From assembly GCA_021798985.1 (NCBI GenBank), contig JAJZBI010000002.1, positions 62,001 through 126,000 of the forward strand: 64,000 bases of DNA. The letters run 5' to 3'. The stretch is from Actinomycetes bacterium. Its GTDB lineage: Bacteria > Actinomycetota > Acidimicrobiia > Acidimicrobiales > Bog-793. The notes under the pieces are model-generated. The model was given only the letters and a program-made list of their open reading frames with translations, was not told the DNA's origin and ran no database searches. A program made the translations under genes and the position numbers. Shown here in pieces: positions 1 to 8,963 of this stretch (position 1 is the stretch's first letter; the number at the start of each line of letters is the position of its first letter).

Positions 1-142
1 GAACGCGACCCAGGCGCTACAGCTCGCCGATCGGGGCTATGTGCTCGAGAACGGCGAGATCGTGATGAGCGGCCCGTCCGAAGAGATCCTCGGGGACCAG
101 CGCATCCGCGCCGCCTATCTCGGCGAGGGCGCCGCCTCCTGA
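1..142 (+). CDS. livF: Branched-chain amino acid ABC transporter ATP-binding protein LivF, C-terminal end (partial)
   Basis: The window opens inside this gene; the last 46 residues are readable up to the TGA at 140-142. They include ALQLADRGYVLENGEIV followed by a stretch ending AAYLGEG, which is the classic end of LivF, the cytoplasmic ATPase of the LIV-I branched-chain amino acid importer. The Walker and signature motifs lie outside the window, so only the family signature of the C-terminus supports the call. The rest of the operon should lie to the left. Confidence 0.85.
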   Translation, partial: NATQALQLADRGYVLENGEIVMSGPSEEILGDQRIRAAYLGEGAAS

Positions 143-202
143 GCCCGCCCACCGGGCCCGGGCGAGCCAAGGCCGCCCCGGTGCCACCCAAGCCGGGCGC
201 GG

Positions 203-1153
203 TCACCAGCGCGCTGGGGGCGGCGCGCCGTGGCGGCGCTCTTCGGTCCGCTCGAGCTCGCGGTTGAACTCCGCGCCGAGCAAGACGGCGATCGCCGTCA
301 GGTAGAGCCACAGCAGCGTCACCGCCGCCCCTGCCAGCGCGCCGTAGCTCGCCTGCTCGTGGCCGAAGCGGTCGAGGTAGAAGGCGAAGGCCGCCGCCGC
401 GCCCACCCAGCAAAGCGCGGCGAGCACGGCACCGGGCGAGAGCCATTCGTAGCGGTTCTCCCCCGTCCCTGACGTGCCGAAGCGGTAGTAGGCAGAGAGC
501 AACACCATCAAGGCGAGCAGGGCGCCGCCGTAGCGGACGATGCCCGACACCACCTCGTATTCGGGCGCGAGGAGGCCAAAGCTAGCCGGCAGCAGGTGGC
601 GGATCGGGGTGCCGAGCACGATGAGGATCGAGGCGCTCCCGCCCAAGATGACCGTGATCCCGAGCAGCGGCAGCGCTCGGAGCCGGCGCGTCAAGAAGTT
701 GCGATCAGTCGGGAGCTCGTAGGCGACGTCGAGGGCGATCTCGAGCGCCGAGATCGCCTCGATCGAGCTCCACAGCGCGACCGCGCTGCCTGCCAGCAGC
801 TCGACGAGCCCCGCACCCCGATGACCCGGGCGGGTCAGCTGGGCATTGACGAGGTTCGCCATCTGGCTCGGCAGCAGCACGCTCGTGTCGTGCACCAGGC
901 GGTGCAGCGCGTGGGGCGAGAGGCCGATCAGCGACAGCAGTCCGACGGCGGCGACGAGGATCGGCAAGAGCGCCAAGAAGCCGTGGAACGCGAGGCCGGC
1001 GGCGACCGCTGTGATGCGGTCGCGGGCGCTCTGGAGCACCACGTGGGAGACGAGGCGCGCCCACTCACGCGGCGATAGGCGCCACAGCGCCGAGCGCGCG
1101 CCGCGAGCCAGGACCGACCGGTCGCGGTCCGCTTCACCCGCTCGGCTCGCCAC
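203..1153 (-). CDS. YihY/virulence factor BrkB family membrane protein
   Basis: 316 aa with a GTG start. About six hydrophobic segments are visible (roughly residues 47-77, 115-135, 157-180, 207-225, 238-262 and 267-292), ending in LLGAEFNRELER, the conserved tail of the YihY/BrkB (former RNase BN) family. An N-terminal basic stretch of about 40 residues is cytoplasmic by the positive-inside rule. Members are inner-membrane proteins of poorly defined function; the old RNase BN label is wrong for this family. It converges on livF, 60 bp away, and is transcribed separately from the epimerase behind it. Confidence 0.85.
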   Translation of the reverse strand: MASRAGEADRDRSVLARGARSALWRLSPREWARLVSHVVLQSARDRITAVAAGLAFHGFLALLPILVAAVGLLSLIGLSPHALHRLVHDTSVLLPSQMANLVNAQLTRPGHRGAGLVELLAGSAVALWSSIEAISALEIALDVAYELPTDRNFLTRRLRALPLLGITVILGGSASILIVLGTPIRHLLPASFGLLAPEYEVVSGIVRYGGALLALMVLLSAYYRFGTSGTGENRYEWLSPGAVLAALCWVGAAAAFAFYLDRFGHEQASYGALAGAAVTLLWLYLTAIAVLLGAEFNRELERTEERRHGAPPPARW

Positions 1154-1267
1154 ACCCCAGGTTGGCGCCGCACCACCGGCCCGTCAACCGGCACCGCCCG
1201 CACTGGCCGGGCGGCAAGTCGACGCGACCGGTGGAGACGGCGAGCTGGCACAGCCCTGCGTGGTGGC

Positions 1268-2251
1268 TCAAGAGCCTTCGGCGATGGCGACGAGCGCGTC
1301 CATCGCGGCGTCCGCCTCGGCGTCGACGCGGCGCCGGCTCGCCTCGGCGTCGTAGAAGTCGATGATCTCGCGCGCGCCCGCTGAGAAGGGGATCGACGCC
1401 GCCCAGCCGGGCACGATGCGCTTGATCTTGGTGTTGTCGAACATCAGCGAGTGCGCCTTGTCGCCGAGCAGGCCCGGCCCCCACTTCGGCACGGCGCGGG
1501 CGATCGCCTCAGATGCCACGTGCACGAGGTGTGCCTCACATCCCGCGGCACGTGCCAGGGTGGCGTAGATCTCGTTCCAGGTGAGCAGCTGATCGCTCGT
1601 GATGTGGAAGCACTCCCCGATCGCCTTCGGGTTGCCGAGCAGGCCGACGAAGGCACGGGCGAAGTCCACGTGGTGGGTGAGCACCCACAGCGAGGTCCCG
1701 TCCCCATGCACGACGACCGGGTCGCCGCGCCGCATCCGGTCGATGTCGGTGTAGCCGGCAAGCGTGGGCAGGCTGACGCGGTCGTAGGTGTGCGAGGGAC
1801 GGACGATGGTCACCGGGACGCCCTCGTCGCGCCAGGCCGCCATCAGCAGCTCCTCGCAGGCGATCTTGTCGCGCGAGTACTGCCAGTAGGGGTTGGCGAG
1901 CGGGGTCGCTTCGACGATCGGCAGCGAGGCGAGCGGCTTGCGGTAGGCCGAGGCCGAGGAGATGAAGATGTACTGGCCGACGCGCCCCGCGAAGCGCTCG
2001 AGGTCGGCGCGGACGTGCTCGGGCGTGAAGGCGACGTAGTCGACGACCACGTCGAAGGTGCGATCTCCGAGCGCCGCGTCGACGGACGCGCCGTCGCGAA
2101 TGTCGGCATGCAGGACTTCGACCGCAGCGGGCAGCGGGCGCTCGCTGCTCCGGCCGCGCACGAGCGCGCTGAGCTCGACGTCGAGCTCGAGCGCCTGACG
2201 TGCGCACGCCGAGGAGATGATCCCGGTCCCCCCGATGAACAACACCTTCAT
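1268..2251 (-). CDS. NAD-dependent epimerase/dehydratase (extended SDR)
   Basis: 327 aa. The frame is open further upstream, but ATG 2251 is preceded by AGGAGG at about 9 nt and places the Rossmann motif GGTGIISS at residues 7-14, as usual. The catalytic pair sits in YSRDK (Tyr125, Lys129), with SSASAY before it. The family interconverts or reduces nucleotide sugars and related hydroxy compounds using bound NAD(P). The substrate cannot be read from the sequence. It is divergent from the MFS gene that starts at 2374. Confidence 0.85.
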   Translation of the reverse strand: MKVLFIGGTGIISSACARQALELDVELSALVRGRSSERPLPAAVEVLHADIRDGASVDAALGDRTFDVVVDYVAFTPEHVRADLERFAGRVGQYIFISSASAYRKPLASLPIVEATPLANPYWQYSRDKIACEELLMAAWRDEGVPVTIVRPSHTYDRVSLPTLAGYTDIDRMRRGDPVVVHGDGTSLWVLTHHVDFARAFVGLLGNPKAIGECFHITSDQLLTWNEIYATLARAAGCEAHLVHVASEAIARAVPKWGPGLLGDKAHSLMFDNTKIKRIVPGWAASIPFSAGAREIIDFYDAEASRRRVDAEADAAMDALVAIAEGS

Positions 2252-2373
2252 GTCGATCGTCCCTCCTGTCGGCCAAGCGTTCGCCCGCACGGCGCGCGCC
2301 TCTTGCCTAGCACGCCCCCTCGCGCGCCTCGCCAACATTTGGCTGGCGAGGGCCCCTCCTACAATGGGGCGCC

Positions 2374-3642
2374 TTGACCGCCACACCGTTCCCCGACACC
2401 GCCAGCCGGGGGCTACGGCGAGCTTTCGACGCCCTCGGCGAGCCCGCGTTCCGGTGGTGGTTCTTCAGCCAGATCCTCTCGGGCTCGGGATCGATGACCC
2501 AAGCGATCGCGATGTCCTGGGTGGTGCTCAAGCTGACCCGCAATGGCGTCGCGCTCGGCGCAGTGACGGCCTGCACCTTCGGGCCCTTGCTCGCCTTTGG
2601 TGCCTTTGGGGGCAGCTTCGTCGACCGACACGACCGGCGCCGCGTGCTGATTGGGACCCAGCTCGCGCTCAGCGCGATCGCCGGGGCGCTCGGCGCGCTC
2701 AGCATCAGCGGCTCGATGAAGCTCTGGATGCTCTATCTCGCCGCACTCGGATCTGGGCTCGTGATGGCGATCGACCAGCCCGCCCGCCAGGTCTTTGTGG
2801 TCGAGCTCGTCGGAGACGAGCGCACGGCCAACGCCGTCAGCCTGAACGAGGTGGTGATCAACGCCTCCCGGATCCTCGGGCCCGCGGCGGGAGGTGCGCT
2901 CCTCGCCACGGCGGGAGCCGGGGGGTGCTTTCTGCTCAATGCGGGCAGCTACCTGCCGACCCTCATCGTCTTGGCCCTACCGCTCACGGCGCACACCGTG
3001 GCGTCCCGGCGCGTCGAGCCGACCGCCCACGGGCATGGGAGCGGCGCGCTCGTCGGCCTCCGCTACGTCTGGCGACGCCCGGCGATCCGCGCCGTCGTTG
3101 TCATGGCCGCCGTCTCGGGCATGCTCTTCAACCTCGGGGTCGCGCTCCCCTTGCTCGCCACGCGGGTCTTCCACCAAGGAGGCGGCGGCTACGGCGTGAT
3201 GATGGGGGCCTTTGGCGTGGGGGCCATCGGCGGCGCCGTCATCGCCGCCTCTGGCCACTCCTGGGCGAGCGGACGCGAGGTGCGCGTGCTGGCGCTGCTC
3301 ACCGGCGCCGCCGTGCTCGCCACCGCGGCCGCCCCGGACCTCGGCCTCGAGCTCGCCGGTCTCGCGGGCTGCGGGGTGGTCTCGATCTGGTTCATCGCCC
3401 GAGCGAATGCGCTCGCCCAGCTGCGCGCGGAAGGCCCGGTGCGCGGGCGGGTGATGGCGGTGTGGACGATGGCGCTGCCTGGGATGAACCCGGTCTTCGC
3501 CCTCCTCGTCGGCGCAGTCGCCCAAGGCCTCGGGGCGCGTCAGGGATTCGCGCTCGCCGGCGTGGGGCTTGCGGCGTGCGCCGTGCTCTTTTGGCAGGCG
3601 CTGGCGGACGCACCTCGTGCCCAGATGGCGGGGGCCAAGTAG
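2374..3642 (+). CDS. MFS transporter, EntS-like (MFS_3) exporter
   Basis: 422 aa with about 12 hydrophobic segments. FVDRHDRRRVLIGTQ between helices 2 and 3 is the MFS loop signature, and RWWFFSQILSGSGSMTQAIA at the N-terminus is typical of the EntS-like branch (siderophore or drug export by proton antiport). TTG 2374 is the start that fits: TACAAT at 2360-2365 ends 8 nt before it, so the mRNA may be leaderless. The substrate is unknown. The VOC gene follows 52 nt after the stop and may be cotranscribed. Confidence 0.85.
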   Translation: MTATPFPDTASRGLRRAFDALGEPAFRWWFFSQILSGSGSMTQAIAMSWVVLKLTRNGVALGAVTACTFGPLLAFGAFGGSFVDRHDRRRVLIGTQLALSAIAGALGALSISGSMKLWMLYLAALGSGLVMAIDQPARQVFVVELVGDERTANAVSLNEVVINASRILGPAAGGALLATAGAGGCFLLNAGSYLPTLIVLALPLTAHTVASRRVEPTAHGHGSGALVGLRYVWRRPAIRAVVVMAAVSGMLFNLGVALPLLATRVFHQGGGGYGVMMGAFGVGAIGGAVIAASGHSWASGREVRVLALLTGAAVLATAAAPDLGLELAGLAGCGVVSIWFIARANALAQLRAEGPVRGRVMAVWTMALPGMNPVFALLVGAVAQGLGARQGFALAGVGLAACAVLFWQALADAPRAQMAGAK

Positions 3643-3694
3643 CCTTCCTTTGCTCACGGCCGGCGCGCCACGCGCTGGGGGGAGGAGCGAGACG

Positions 3695-4207
3695 ATGCCC
3701 GTTCAGCGCCTCAACCACGCGGTCTTGTACGTGCGCGACGTCGAGGCGAGCGTGCACTTCTACCACAAGGCACTCGGCTTCACGACGGTGACGATGATGC
3801 CCGGGCAGGCGGCATTCCTGCGCGCCGCGGGATCGCACAACGACCACGACCTCGGCCTCTTCCAGATCGGATCTGGTGCCCAGCCGAGCGCGGCCGGGCG
3901 TAGCGAGGTCGGGCTGTACCACCTCGCCTGGGAGGTCGACACGCTCGGCGCGCTCTCGCAGATCGCCGAGACGCTCGGGCGCATGGGTGCCCTCGTCGGC
4001 TCGACGGACCATTCGACGACCAAGGCGCTGTACGCCCGAGACCCCGACGGTCTCGAGTTCGAGGTCTGCTGGCTCGTGCCGGCCGATCTGTTGAGCGAGG
4101 AGGTTCTCGCCGGACGGGCGGAGCTGCGTCCGCTCGACCTCGACGCCGAGATCGCTCGCTACGGCAAGGAGCGCCGTGGCGGCATCGGCGTCTCGAGCGC
4201 GAGCTAG
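3695..4207 (+). CDS. VOC family protein (glyoxalase/extradiol dioxygenase fold)
   Basis: 170 aa. ATG 3695 is chosen because GGAGGAG lies just upstream; longer readings add low-complexity residues. MPVQRLNHAVLYVRDVEAS opens the first VOC beta-alpha-beta module, with His8 as the expected first metal ligand. VGLYHLAWEVDTL starts the second module, and DPDGLEFEVCW supplies the terminal glutamate. The family includes ring-cleaving dioxygenases, glyoxalases and fosfomycin-resistance proteins. No specific activity can be assigned. Confidence 0.85.
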   Translation: MPVQRLNHAVLYVRDVEASVHFYHKALGFTTVTMMPGQAAFLRAAGSHNDHDLGLFQIGSGAQPSAAGRSEVGLYHLAWEVDTLGALSQIAETLGRMGALVGSTDHSTTKALYARDPDGLEFEVCWLVPADLLSEEVLAGRAELRPLDLDAEIARYGKERRGGIGVSSAS

Positions 4208-4362
4208 CGGTCCCGCCGTTAGGTCGCTCGACCGGCTGGGCAAGTCGCGCGCCAGAGGGAGGACTGCCCTCTTGTTGTCCGTGCGCCGGGGGCGCGGACT
4301 CATCCGAGCCGCGCCGCCGTCCCCGATGCGGACGAGGCGCGCCCAAGACCTGCGAGGTGCGC

Positions 4363-5505
4363 ATGAAAGCGGTCGTCTACCGAGGTCCCCGCAACATCGT
4401 CATCGAAGAACGCCCCGATCCGACGATCAATGAGCCGCTCGACGCAATTATCCGAATCACGACGACCAACATCTGCGGGTCGGATCTGCACATGTACGAG
4501 GGCAGGACGAGCGTGGAGGAGGGCAAGATCCTCGGACACGAGAACATGGGCGTCGTCGAGGTGGTCGGCCCCGGGGTGCAGCGGATCAAAGCCGGCGACC
4601 GCGTCTCGGTCCCCTTCAATGTGGCGTGCGGAACCTGCCGCAACTGCAACGACGGCTGGACCTCGTTCTGCCTGCGGACGAATCCCACCGAGGAGATGGA
4701 CGGGGCGGCGTACGGTTATGCCAACATGGGTCCCTACGAAGGCGGCCAGGCGGAGTACCTGCGCGTGCCCTTCGCCGACTTCAACCTGCTTCGCCTGCCG
4801 CCCGGCCGGGACCACGAGCTCGATTTCACCATGCTGAGCGACATCTTCCCCACCGGCTATCACGGCTGCGAGCTGGCGGGGGTCGAGCCCGGCGACTCGG
4901 TGGCCATCTTCGGCGCCGGCCCCGTCGGCCTGCTCGCCGCGCACAGCGCGTTGTTGCGTGGCGCGAGCCGCGTCTTCGTCGTCGACAAGGAGAAGGACCG
5001 CCTGGCGCTCGCGCAGAAGATCGGCGCAGAGGCGATCAACCTCTCCGATCAGGACCCCGCCGAGGCCATCATCGAGGCCACCCACGGCATGGGCGCCGAT
5101 CGGGGAGTCGAGGCCGTCGGCTACCAGGCCCACGACCCGACCGGGACCGAGCATCCCGAGATGGTCCTCGATAACCTCGTGAAGGCGGTTCGCTCGACGG
5201 GGGGCATCGGCGTCGTCGGCGTGTACATGCCCCAGGACCCCGGTGCCAATGGTGAGCTCGCCAAGCAAGGCCGAATCGCCTTCGACTACGGGACGCACTT
5301 CACCAAGGGCCAGCACATGGGAACGGGCCAGTGCCCCGTGAAGCGGTACAACCGCCAGCTGCGCGACCTCATCATCTCTGGCCGGGCGACCCCGAGCTTC
5401 CTCGTCTCCCACGAGCTCTCCTTGCGCGAGGCACCCGAGGGCTACGCCCGCTTCGACGAGCGCCAAGACGGCTACACCAAGGTGGTCCTCCACCCGGCGG
5501 CATGA
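4363..5505 (+). CDS. Zinc-dependent alcohol dehydrogenase, glutathione-independent formaldehyde dehydrogenase-like
   Basis: 380 aa MDR-family enzyme. Catalytic zinc ligands are Cys38 (ICGSDLH) and His59-Glu60 (GHE); the structural zinc loop is Cys88, Cys91, Cys94 and Cys102. The Rossmann motif GAGPVG follows in the middle. YANMGPYEGGQAEYLRVP and GYHGCELAGV match the formaldehyde dismutase/dehydrogenase FdhA branch, which oxidises aldehydes or alcohols with tightly bound NAD. ATG 4363 has GAGG 5 nt upstream; an in-frame GTG two codons earlier is an alternative. Confidence 0.88.
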   Translation: MKAVVYRGPRNIVIEERPDPTINEPLDAIIRITTTNICGSDLHMYEGRTSVEEGKILGHENMGVVEVVGPGVQRIKAGDRVSVPFNVACGTCRNCNDGWTSFCLRTNPTEEMDGAAYGYANMGPYEGGQAEYLRVPFADFNLLRLPPGRDHELDFTMLSDIFPTGYHGCELAGVEPGDSVAIFGAGPVGLLAAHSALLRGASRVFVVDKEKDRLALAQKIGAEAINLSDQDPAEAIIEATHGMGADRGVEAVGYQAHDPTGTEHPEMVLDNLVKAVRSTGGIGVVGVYMPQDPGANGELAKQGRIAFDYGTHFTKGQHMGTGQCPVKRYNRQLRDLIISGRATPSFLVSHELSLREAPEGYARFDERQDGYTKVVLHPAA

Positions 5506-5641
5506 GCACCAGCGGACGGGCGCGAGCAGACCGCGCTGCTCGCGCCCGTCGCGCCCGGCCCGTGGGGCCCTCGCCGGAGGGGAACCGGCCCTGACCGCGC
5601 CGCATGCAGGCGGCGCGCTGGGCCCCATGGCCGTGGAGGGG

Positions 5642-5647
5642 TAGCGT
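5642..5647 (+). promoter_or_regulatory. -10 box TAGCGT of the DapA-like gene (leaderless)
   Basis: TAGCGT followed by exactly 6 nt and ATG 5654, with no Shine-Dalgarno sequence. This spacing puts the first transcribed base at or next to the start codon. Confidence 0.5.
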
Positions 5648-5653
5648 GCCGGC

Positions 5654-6421
5654 ATGGCAACGCCCGTGTTCGATGGGGTCGGCGTCGCCCTCTTGAGCTT
5701 GTTCGATGAGGACGGCACGCTCGAGCTGAACGCGACGGCCGAGCACGCGGCGCGCCTCGTCGAGCTCGGCATGAACGCCGTCGTCGTCGCCGGCTCGACC
5801 GGCGAGGCGGCTGCGCTCGAGGCCGAAGAGCGCACGGCGCTGCTGGTGGCCGTGCGGGACGCGCTGCCCCGGCGCGTCCCGGTGATCGCCGGCACCGGTG
5901 CGCCCTCCGCCCGCCAGGCGGCGCGCCTCACCGCCGAGGCCGTCGAGCACGGCGCCGACGCCGTGCTCGCGCTCTCGCCGCCCGGGGTCGCCGACCCGCG
6001 CCCGTATTACCGCACGATCGCCGAGGTCGCCGACGACACCCCGGTCATCGCCTACCACTTCCCCGCTATGGCCTCGCCCGGCATCCCCGTCTCGATGCTC
6101 GCCGAGCTGCCGATCAGCGCCTGCAAGGACACCTCGAGCGATGCCGAACGCCTGCTCGAGACGCTCTCGAGCGTCGATCTGCCCATCTACGTGGGCGCGA
6201 GCGGCATCTTGTCCTTCGCCGGCCCCCTCGGCTGCGCCGGGGCGATCTTGGCCCTGGCCAACGCCGAGCCCGAGGGTTGCATCGCCGCCTTTTCGGGCGA
6301 CGCCAAGGCGCAGTTACGCATCGCGGAGGCCCACCGGCGAGCGCTCGTCGACTTCCCCGCGGGCTTGAAGGCCCTGACGGCGGCGCGCTTTGGCACCCCA
6401 ACGGCGGCCCGGATCGGCTAG
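5654..6421 (+). CDS. Dihydrodipicolinate synthase/N-acetylneuraminate lyase family protein
   Basis: 255 aa TIM-barrel aldolase of the DapA family. GSTGE (47-51), Tyr134 (AYHFP) and the Schiff-base Lys158 (ISACKDTSSD) are all present, so the class I lyase chemistry is intact. It is about 40 residues shorter than typical DapA (290-300), mainly in the C-terminal helices. It could be a true DapA or a lyase for another 2-keto acid; the short length and isolation from lysine genes argue for the latter. The stop overlaps the convergent 53-aa gene by 3 bp. Confidence 0.82.
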   Translation: MATPVFDGVGVALLSLFDEDGTLELNATAEHAARLVELGMNAVVVAGSTGEAAALEAEERTALLVAVRDALPRRVPVIAGTGAPSARQAARLTAEAVEHGADAVLALSPPGVADPRPYYRTIAEVADDTPVIAYHFPAMASPGIPVSMLAELPISACKDTSSDAERLLETLSSVDLPIYVGASGILSFAGPLGCAGAILALANAEPEGCIAAFSGDAKAQLRIAEAHRRALVDFPAGLKALTAARFGTPTAARIG

Positions 6422-6579
6422 CTCCTCCGCAGGCGGTCGATCGTCAGATCCCGGCGGCGCACGAACGCCTCGATCAACAGCCACACGAACAGCACCACGC
6501 CAAGGAGCCACACCTGGTGGACGGCAAAGCCGACGCCGACGCAGGCGAGCACCGCCCCCAGCAGTCCCAACAGGATCAT
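6418..6579 (-). CDS. Small two-helix membrane protein (53 aa)
   Basis: A short gene easily missed: ATG 6579 is preceded by a perfect AAGGAGG with 5-nt spacing. The product is almost entirely two hydrophobic helices (about residues 1-19 and 23-40), then a basic tail RRRDLTIDRLRRS. The protein would sit in the membrane with the tail in the cytoplasm. It ends within the last codons of the convergent lyase gene. Function not recognised. Confidence 0.65.
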   Translation of the reverse strand: MILLGLLGAVLACVGVGFAVHQVWLLGVVLFVWLLIEAFVRRRDLTIDRLRRS

Positions 6580-6680
6580 CGCGGCCTCCTTCGCATGCCT
6601 TGGCTCTGCCCGCGCGCAGCGCCGGCGATGCCGCGCGCGGGCGATCGGTGGGCGGGTCCCGCGGGCCGGGTGAGAATTCC

Positions 6681-6686
6681 TACGAT
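6681..6686 (+). promoter_or_regulatory. -10 box TACGAT of the large membrane protein gene
   Basis: TACGAT ends 6 nt before TTG 6693, the leaderless arrangement seen at other genes here. It supports TTG as the start although the frame is open for 101 codons upstream. Confidence 0.45.
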
Positions 6687-6692
6687 GGCGCC

Positions 6693-8963
6693 TTGTCCAC
6701 CGACCCGCTGATCGCGAGCGAGCCGCCCGCGACCTCGCGCCCTGGGGCCCCGGCGCGCCCGGGGCGCCTCGAGTGCTTCGCGCCGCTCGGCATGGTCGCG
6801 GCCGCGGTCGCGTTCGGTCTGGTCGCGCTGCGTTCCGAGCTCACGCCCGTCGCCTACCTCAATGACAGCTCGGTGCACGCCGAGATGGTGCGCTTTGCCG
6901 CCGCCCAACTGCGCGCCGGTCGGCTCCCACTCGAGTCGTGGTACCCCTACCTCGGCCTTGGCTCGCCCCAGTTCATGCACTACCAGAGCCTCGGTGCCAC
7001 CCTCACCGGCGCGCTCGGCCTCCTGATCGGCCCGGACCACGCCTTTCGCCTCTCGCTCTACCTGCTCGTCTCCACCTGGCCGATCAGCATCTACCTGGCG
7101 GGCCGCCTCTTCGGCATCGACCGCTGGCGGTCCGGCGCGGCGGCGATGTGCTCGCCCTTCGTCGTGAGCATCCTCGGCATCGGCTACAGCGAGGTGAGCT
7201 ACCTCTTCGTCGGCTTCGGGCTCTGGTCGCAGCTGTTCGGGATGTGGACGCTCCCCCTCGCCTGGGGAGCGACGGCCCGGGCGCTGCGCGACCGGCGCTT
7301 CATCCCGCTCGCAGGGATCGCGGTCGCCGCCACGGCCGCCTTCCACTTCATGACCGGCTACCTCGCCTTCGGCGTCGTACCGCTGTTCGCCCTGGTGCTC
7401 CCCGGGCCGCGGTGGCGCCGGCTGGTCTCGGCAGCCGGGGTGCTCGCCGTGGCGTTCTCGGCCTCGGCGTGGGTGATCGTGCCGCTGCTGCACTTTCGCC
7501 CCTGGGCCTCGATCAACGAGTCGCTCGCCGGCGGCCCCGACGTCAACTCCTACGGCGCGGCGACCGCGCTGCGCTGGCTGGCCGACGGCCAGCTGCTCGA
7601 CGCCCGGCACTGGCCCGTCTTGACGGTGCTCTCCGGCATCGGCGCGCTGGGGACCTGCTGGCGCTGGCCCCGCGAGCCCGCCGGCCGCCCCCTGCTCGTC
7701 GGCTTCGCGCTCTCCTTGGTGCTCTTCTTCGGCACCTCGGGCCTCGGCCCGCTCATCCACCTGCTCCCTGGCCACCAGGACCTGTTCATGCGGCGCTTTT
7801 TGATGGGGGTGCAGCTCGCCTGCATCTTCTTCGCCGGCAGGGGCCTCATCGCCGCGGTGCGGGCCCTCGTCGCGCTGGCGCGGCGCGCTCGGCTCGGCGC
7901 GCTCGCCGGCGGCCCCGCGCGTCGTCTGAGCCTCGGCGGCCTCGTCGCGATCGGGATCCTCGCACCAGCCTGGAGCGCCGTCGCCTCCACCGATTTGAGC
8001 AACAGCCGCTATATCGCCGCCCAACGCCTCGCCGACGAGGGCCCGGGCACCGACCTCGCCGAGCTCGTCGCCATCACCCGCCGACTCGGCGGCGGGCGCA
8101 TCTACGCCGGCATGCCGAGCAACTGGGGGCTCGGGTTCAGCATCGGCGCCGTGCCGGTCTTCCGCTACCTCGCAGCGCTCGACGCCGACGAGGTCGGCTT
8201 CACCTTGCGCACCGCATCGCTGATGACCAATCCCGAAGTGCACTTCCAACAGGACAACCCCGGCGACTACTCGGTCTTCGGCGTCCGATTCCTCGTCCTC
8301 CCCGCCGCCATGGCGCCCCCGGTCCCCGCCCGGCTCGTCGCGCGCCGCGGCCCCTTCGCCCTATGGACCCGGGGGCGTGCCCGCTATGTCAGCGTCGTCG
8401 ACACGATCGCTCCGCCGATTGCCGCCAATCGGGCGGACCTCGGCGCCGCCACCGCGGCCTTCTTGGCCTCGGCGGCGCCCGGGCAGGATCGCTACCCCCT
8501 CGTCGCCTTCGACGGCGCGCGTGCTGCCGCCCCCTCCAGCCACGGGACGCTCGCCGGGGCACCGGGCAGGGTGCTCAAGGAGCAGGACGCGCTCGCGGCC
8601 GGCCGCTACGCCGCGACGCTCACGGCGAGGCGGCGCGCGGTGGTGCTGCTGCACTCCTCCTACGACCCGGGCTGGGTCGCCACCGTCGACGGCCGACGTG
8701 TCCCCACCGAGATGGTCGCGCCGGCGCTCGTCGGCGTACCCGTCGGGCCAGGCAGGCACCGGGTCGTCTTCACCTACCACCGCTACGGCGCGCTGCCGGA
8801 CCTGCTGGGGCTCGCCGTGCTGACCTTGGCCGCGAGCGCGCTCGGCCCGCTCGCGTGGTCCTGGCGCAGGCGGCGCGATCAGGAGCGCCCGAGCCGGTCG
8901 GCGTCAGCGATCTCGACCGGCTCGAGCACGTCGGCTGGCTCGAAGCCGAGCACGCGGGAGTAG
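6693..8963 (+). CDS. Large polytopic membrane protein, PTPS-related/YfhO-like
   Basis: 756 aa from TTG 6693; the 101 codons upstream are open but read as low-complexity sequence. Roughly twelve or more hydrophobic helices run from residue 25 to about 430. WYPYLGLGSPQFMHYQSL resembles the first extracytoplasmic loop of membrane glycosyltransferase-like proteins (6-pyruvoyl-tetrahydropterin synthase-related domain). The C-terminal half is soluble and ends with a YfhO-like segment (SSYDPGWVATVDG, then a final helix). A lipid-linked glycosyltransferase or polymer-assembly role is the best guess. The last 28 codons overlap the 3' end of the convergent peptidase by 85 bp, so the tail may be longer than the functional protein. 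Confidence 0.7.
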   Translation: MSTDPLIASEPPATSRPGAPARPGRLECFAPLGMVAAAVAFGLVALRSELTPVAYLNDSSVHAEMVRFAAAQLRAGRLPLESWYPYLGLGSPQFMHYQSLGATLTGALGLLIGPDHAFRLSLYLLVSTWPISIYLAGRLFGIDRWRSGAAAMCSPFVVSILGIGYSEVSYLFVGFGLWSQLFGMWTLPLAWGATARALRDRRFIPLAGIAVAATAAFHFMTGYLAFGVVPLFALVLPGPRWRRLVSAAGVLAVAFSASAWVIVPLLHFRPWASINESLAGGPDVNSYGAATALRWLADGQLLDARHWPVLTVLSGIGALGTCWRWPREPAGRPLLVGFALSLVLFFGTSGLGPLIHLLPGHQDLFMRRFLMGVQLACIFFAGRGLIAAVRALVALARRARLGALAGGPARRLSLGGLVAIGILAPAWSAVASTDLSNSRYIAAQRLADEGPGTDLAELVAITRRLGGGRIYAGMPSNWGLGFSIGAVPVFRYLAALDADEVGFTLRTASLMTNPEVHFQQDNPGDYSVFGVRFLVLPAAMAPPVPARLVARRGPFALWTRGRARYVSVVDTIAPPIAANRADLGAATAAFLASAAPGQDRYPLVAFDGARAAAPSSHGTLAGAPGRVLKEQDALAAGRYAATLTARRRAVVLLHSSYDPGWVATVDGRRVPTEMVAPALVGVPVGPGRHRVVFTYHRYGALPDLLGLAVLTLAASALGPLAWSWRRRRDQERPSRSASAISTGSSTSAGSKPSTRE

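Noticed and set aside
6576-8249. 557-codon minus-strand frame
   Set aside because: Antisense to the large membrane protein; Glu/Arg/Gly-rich shadow without motifs.
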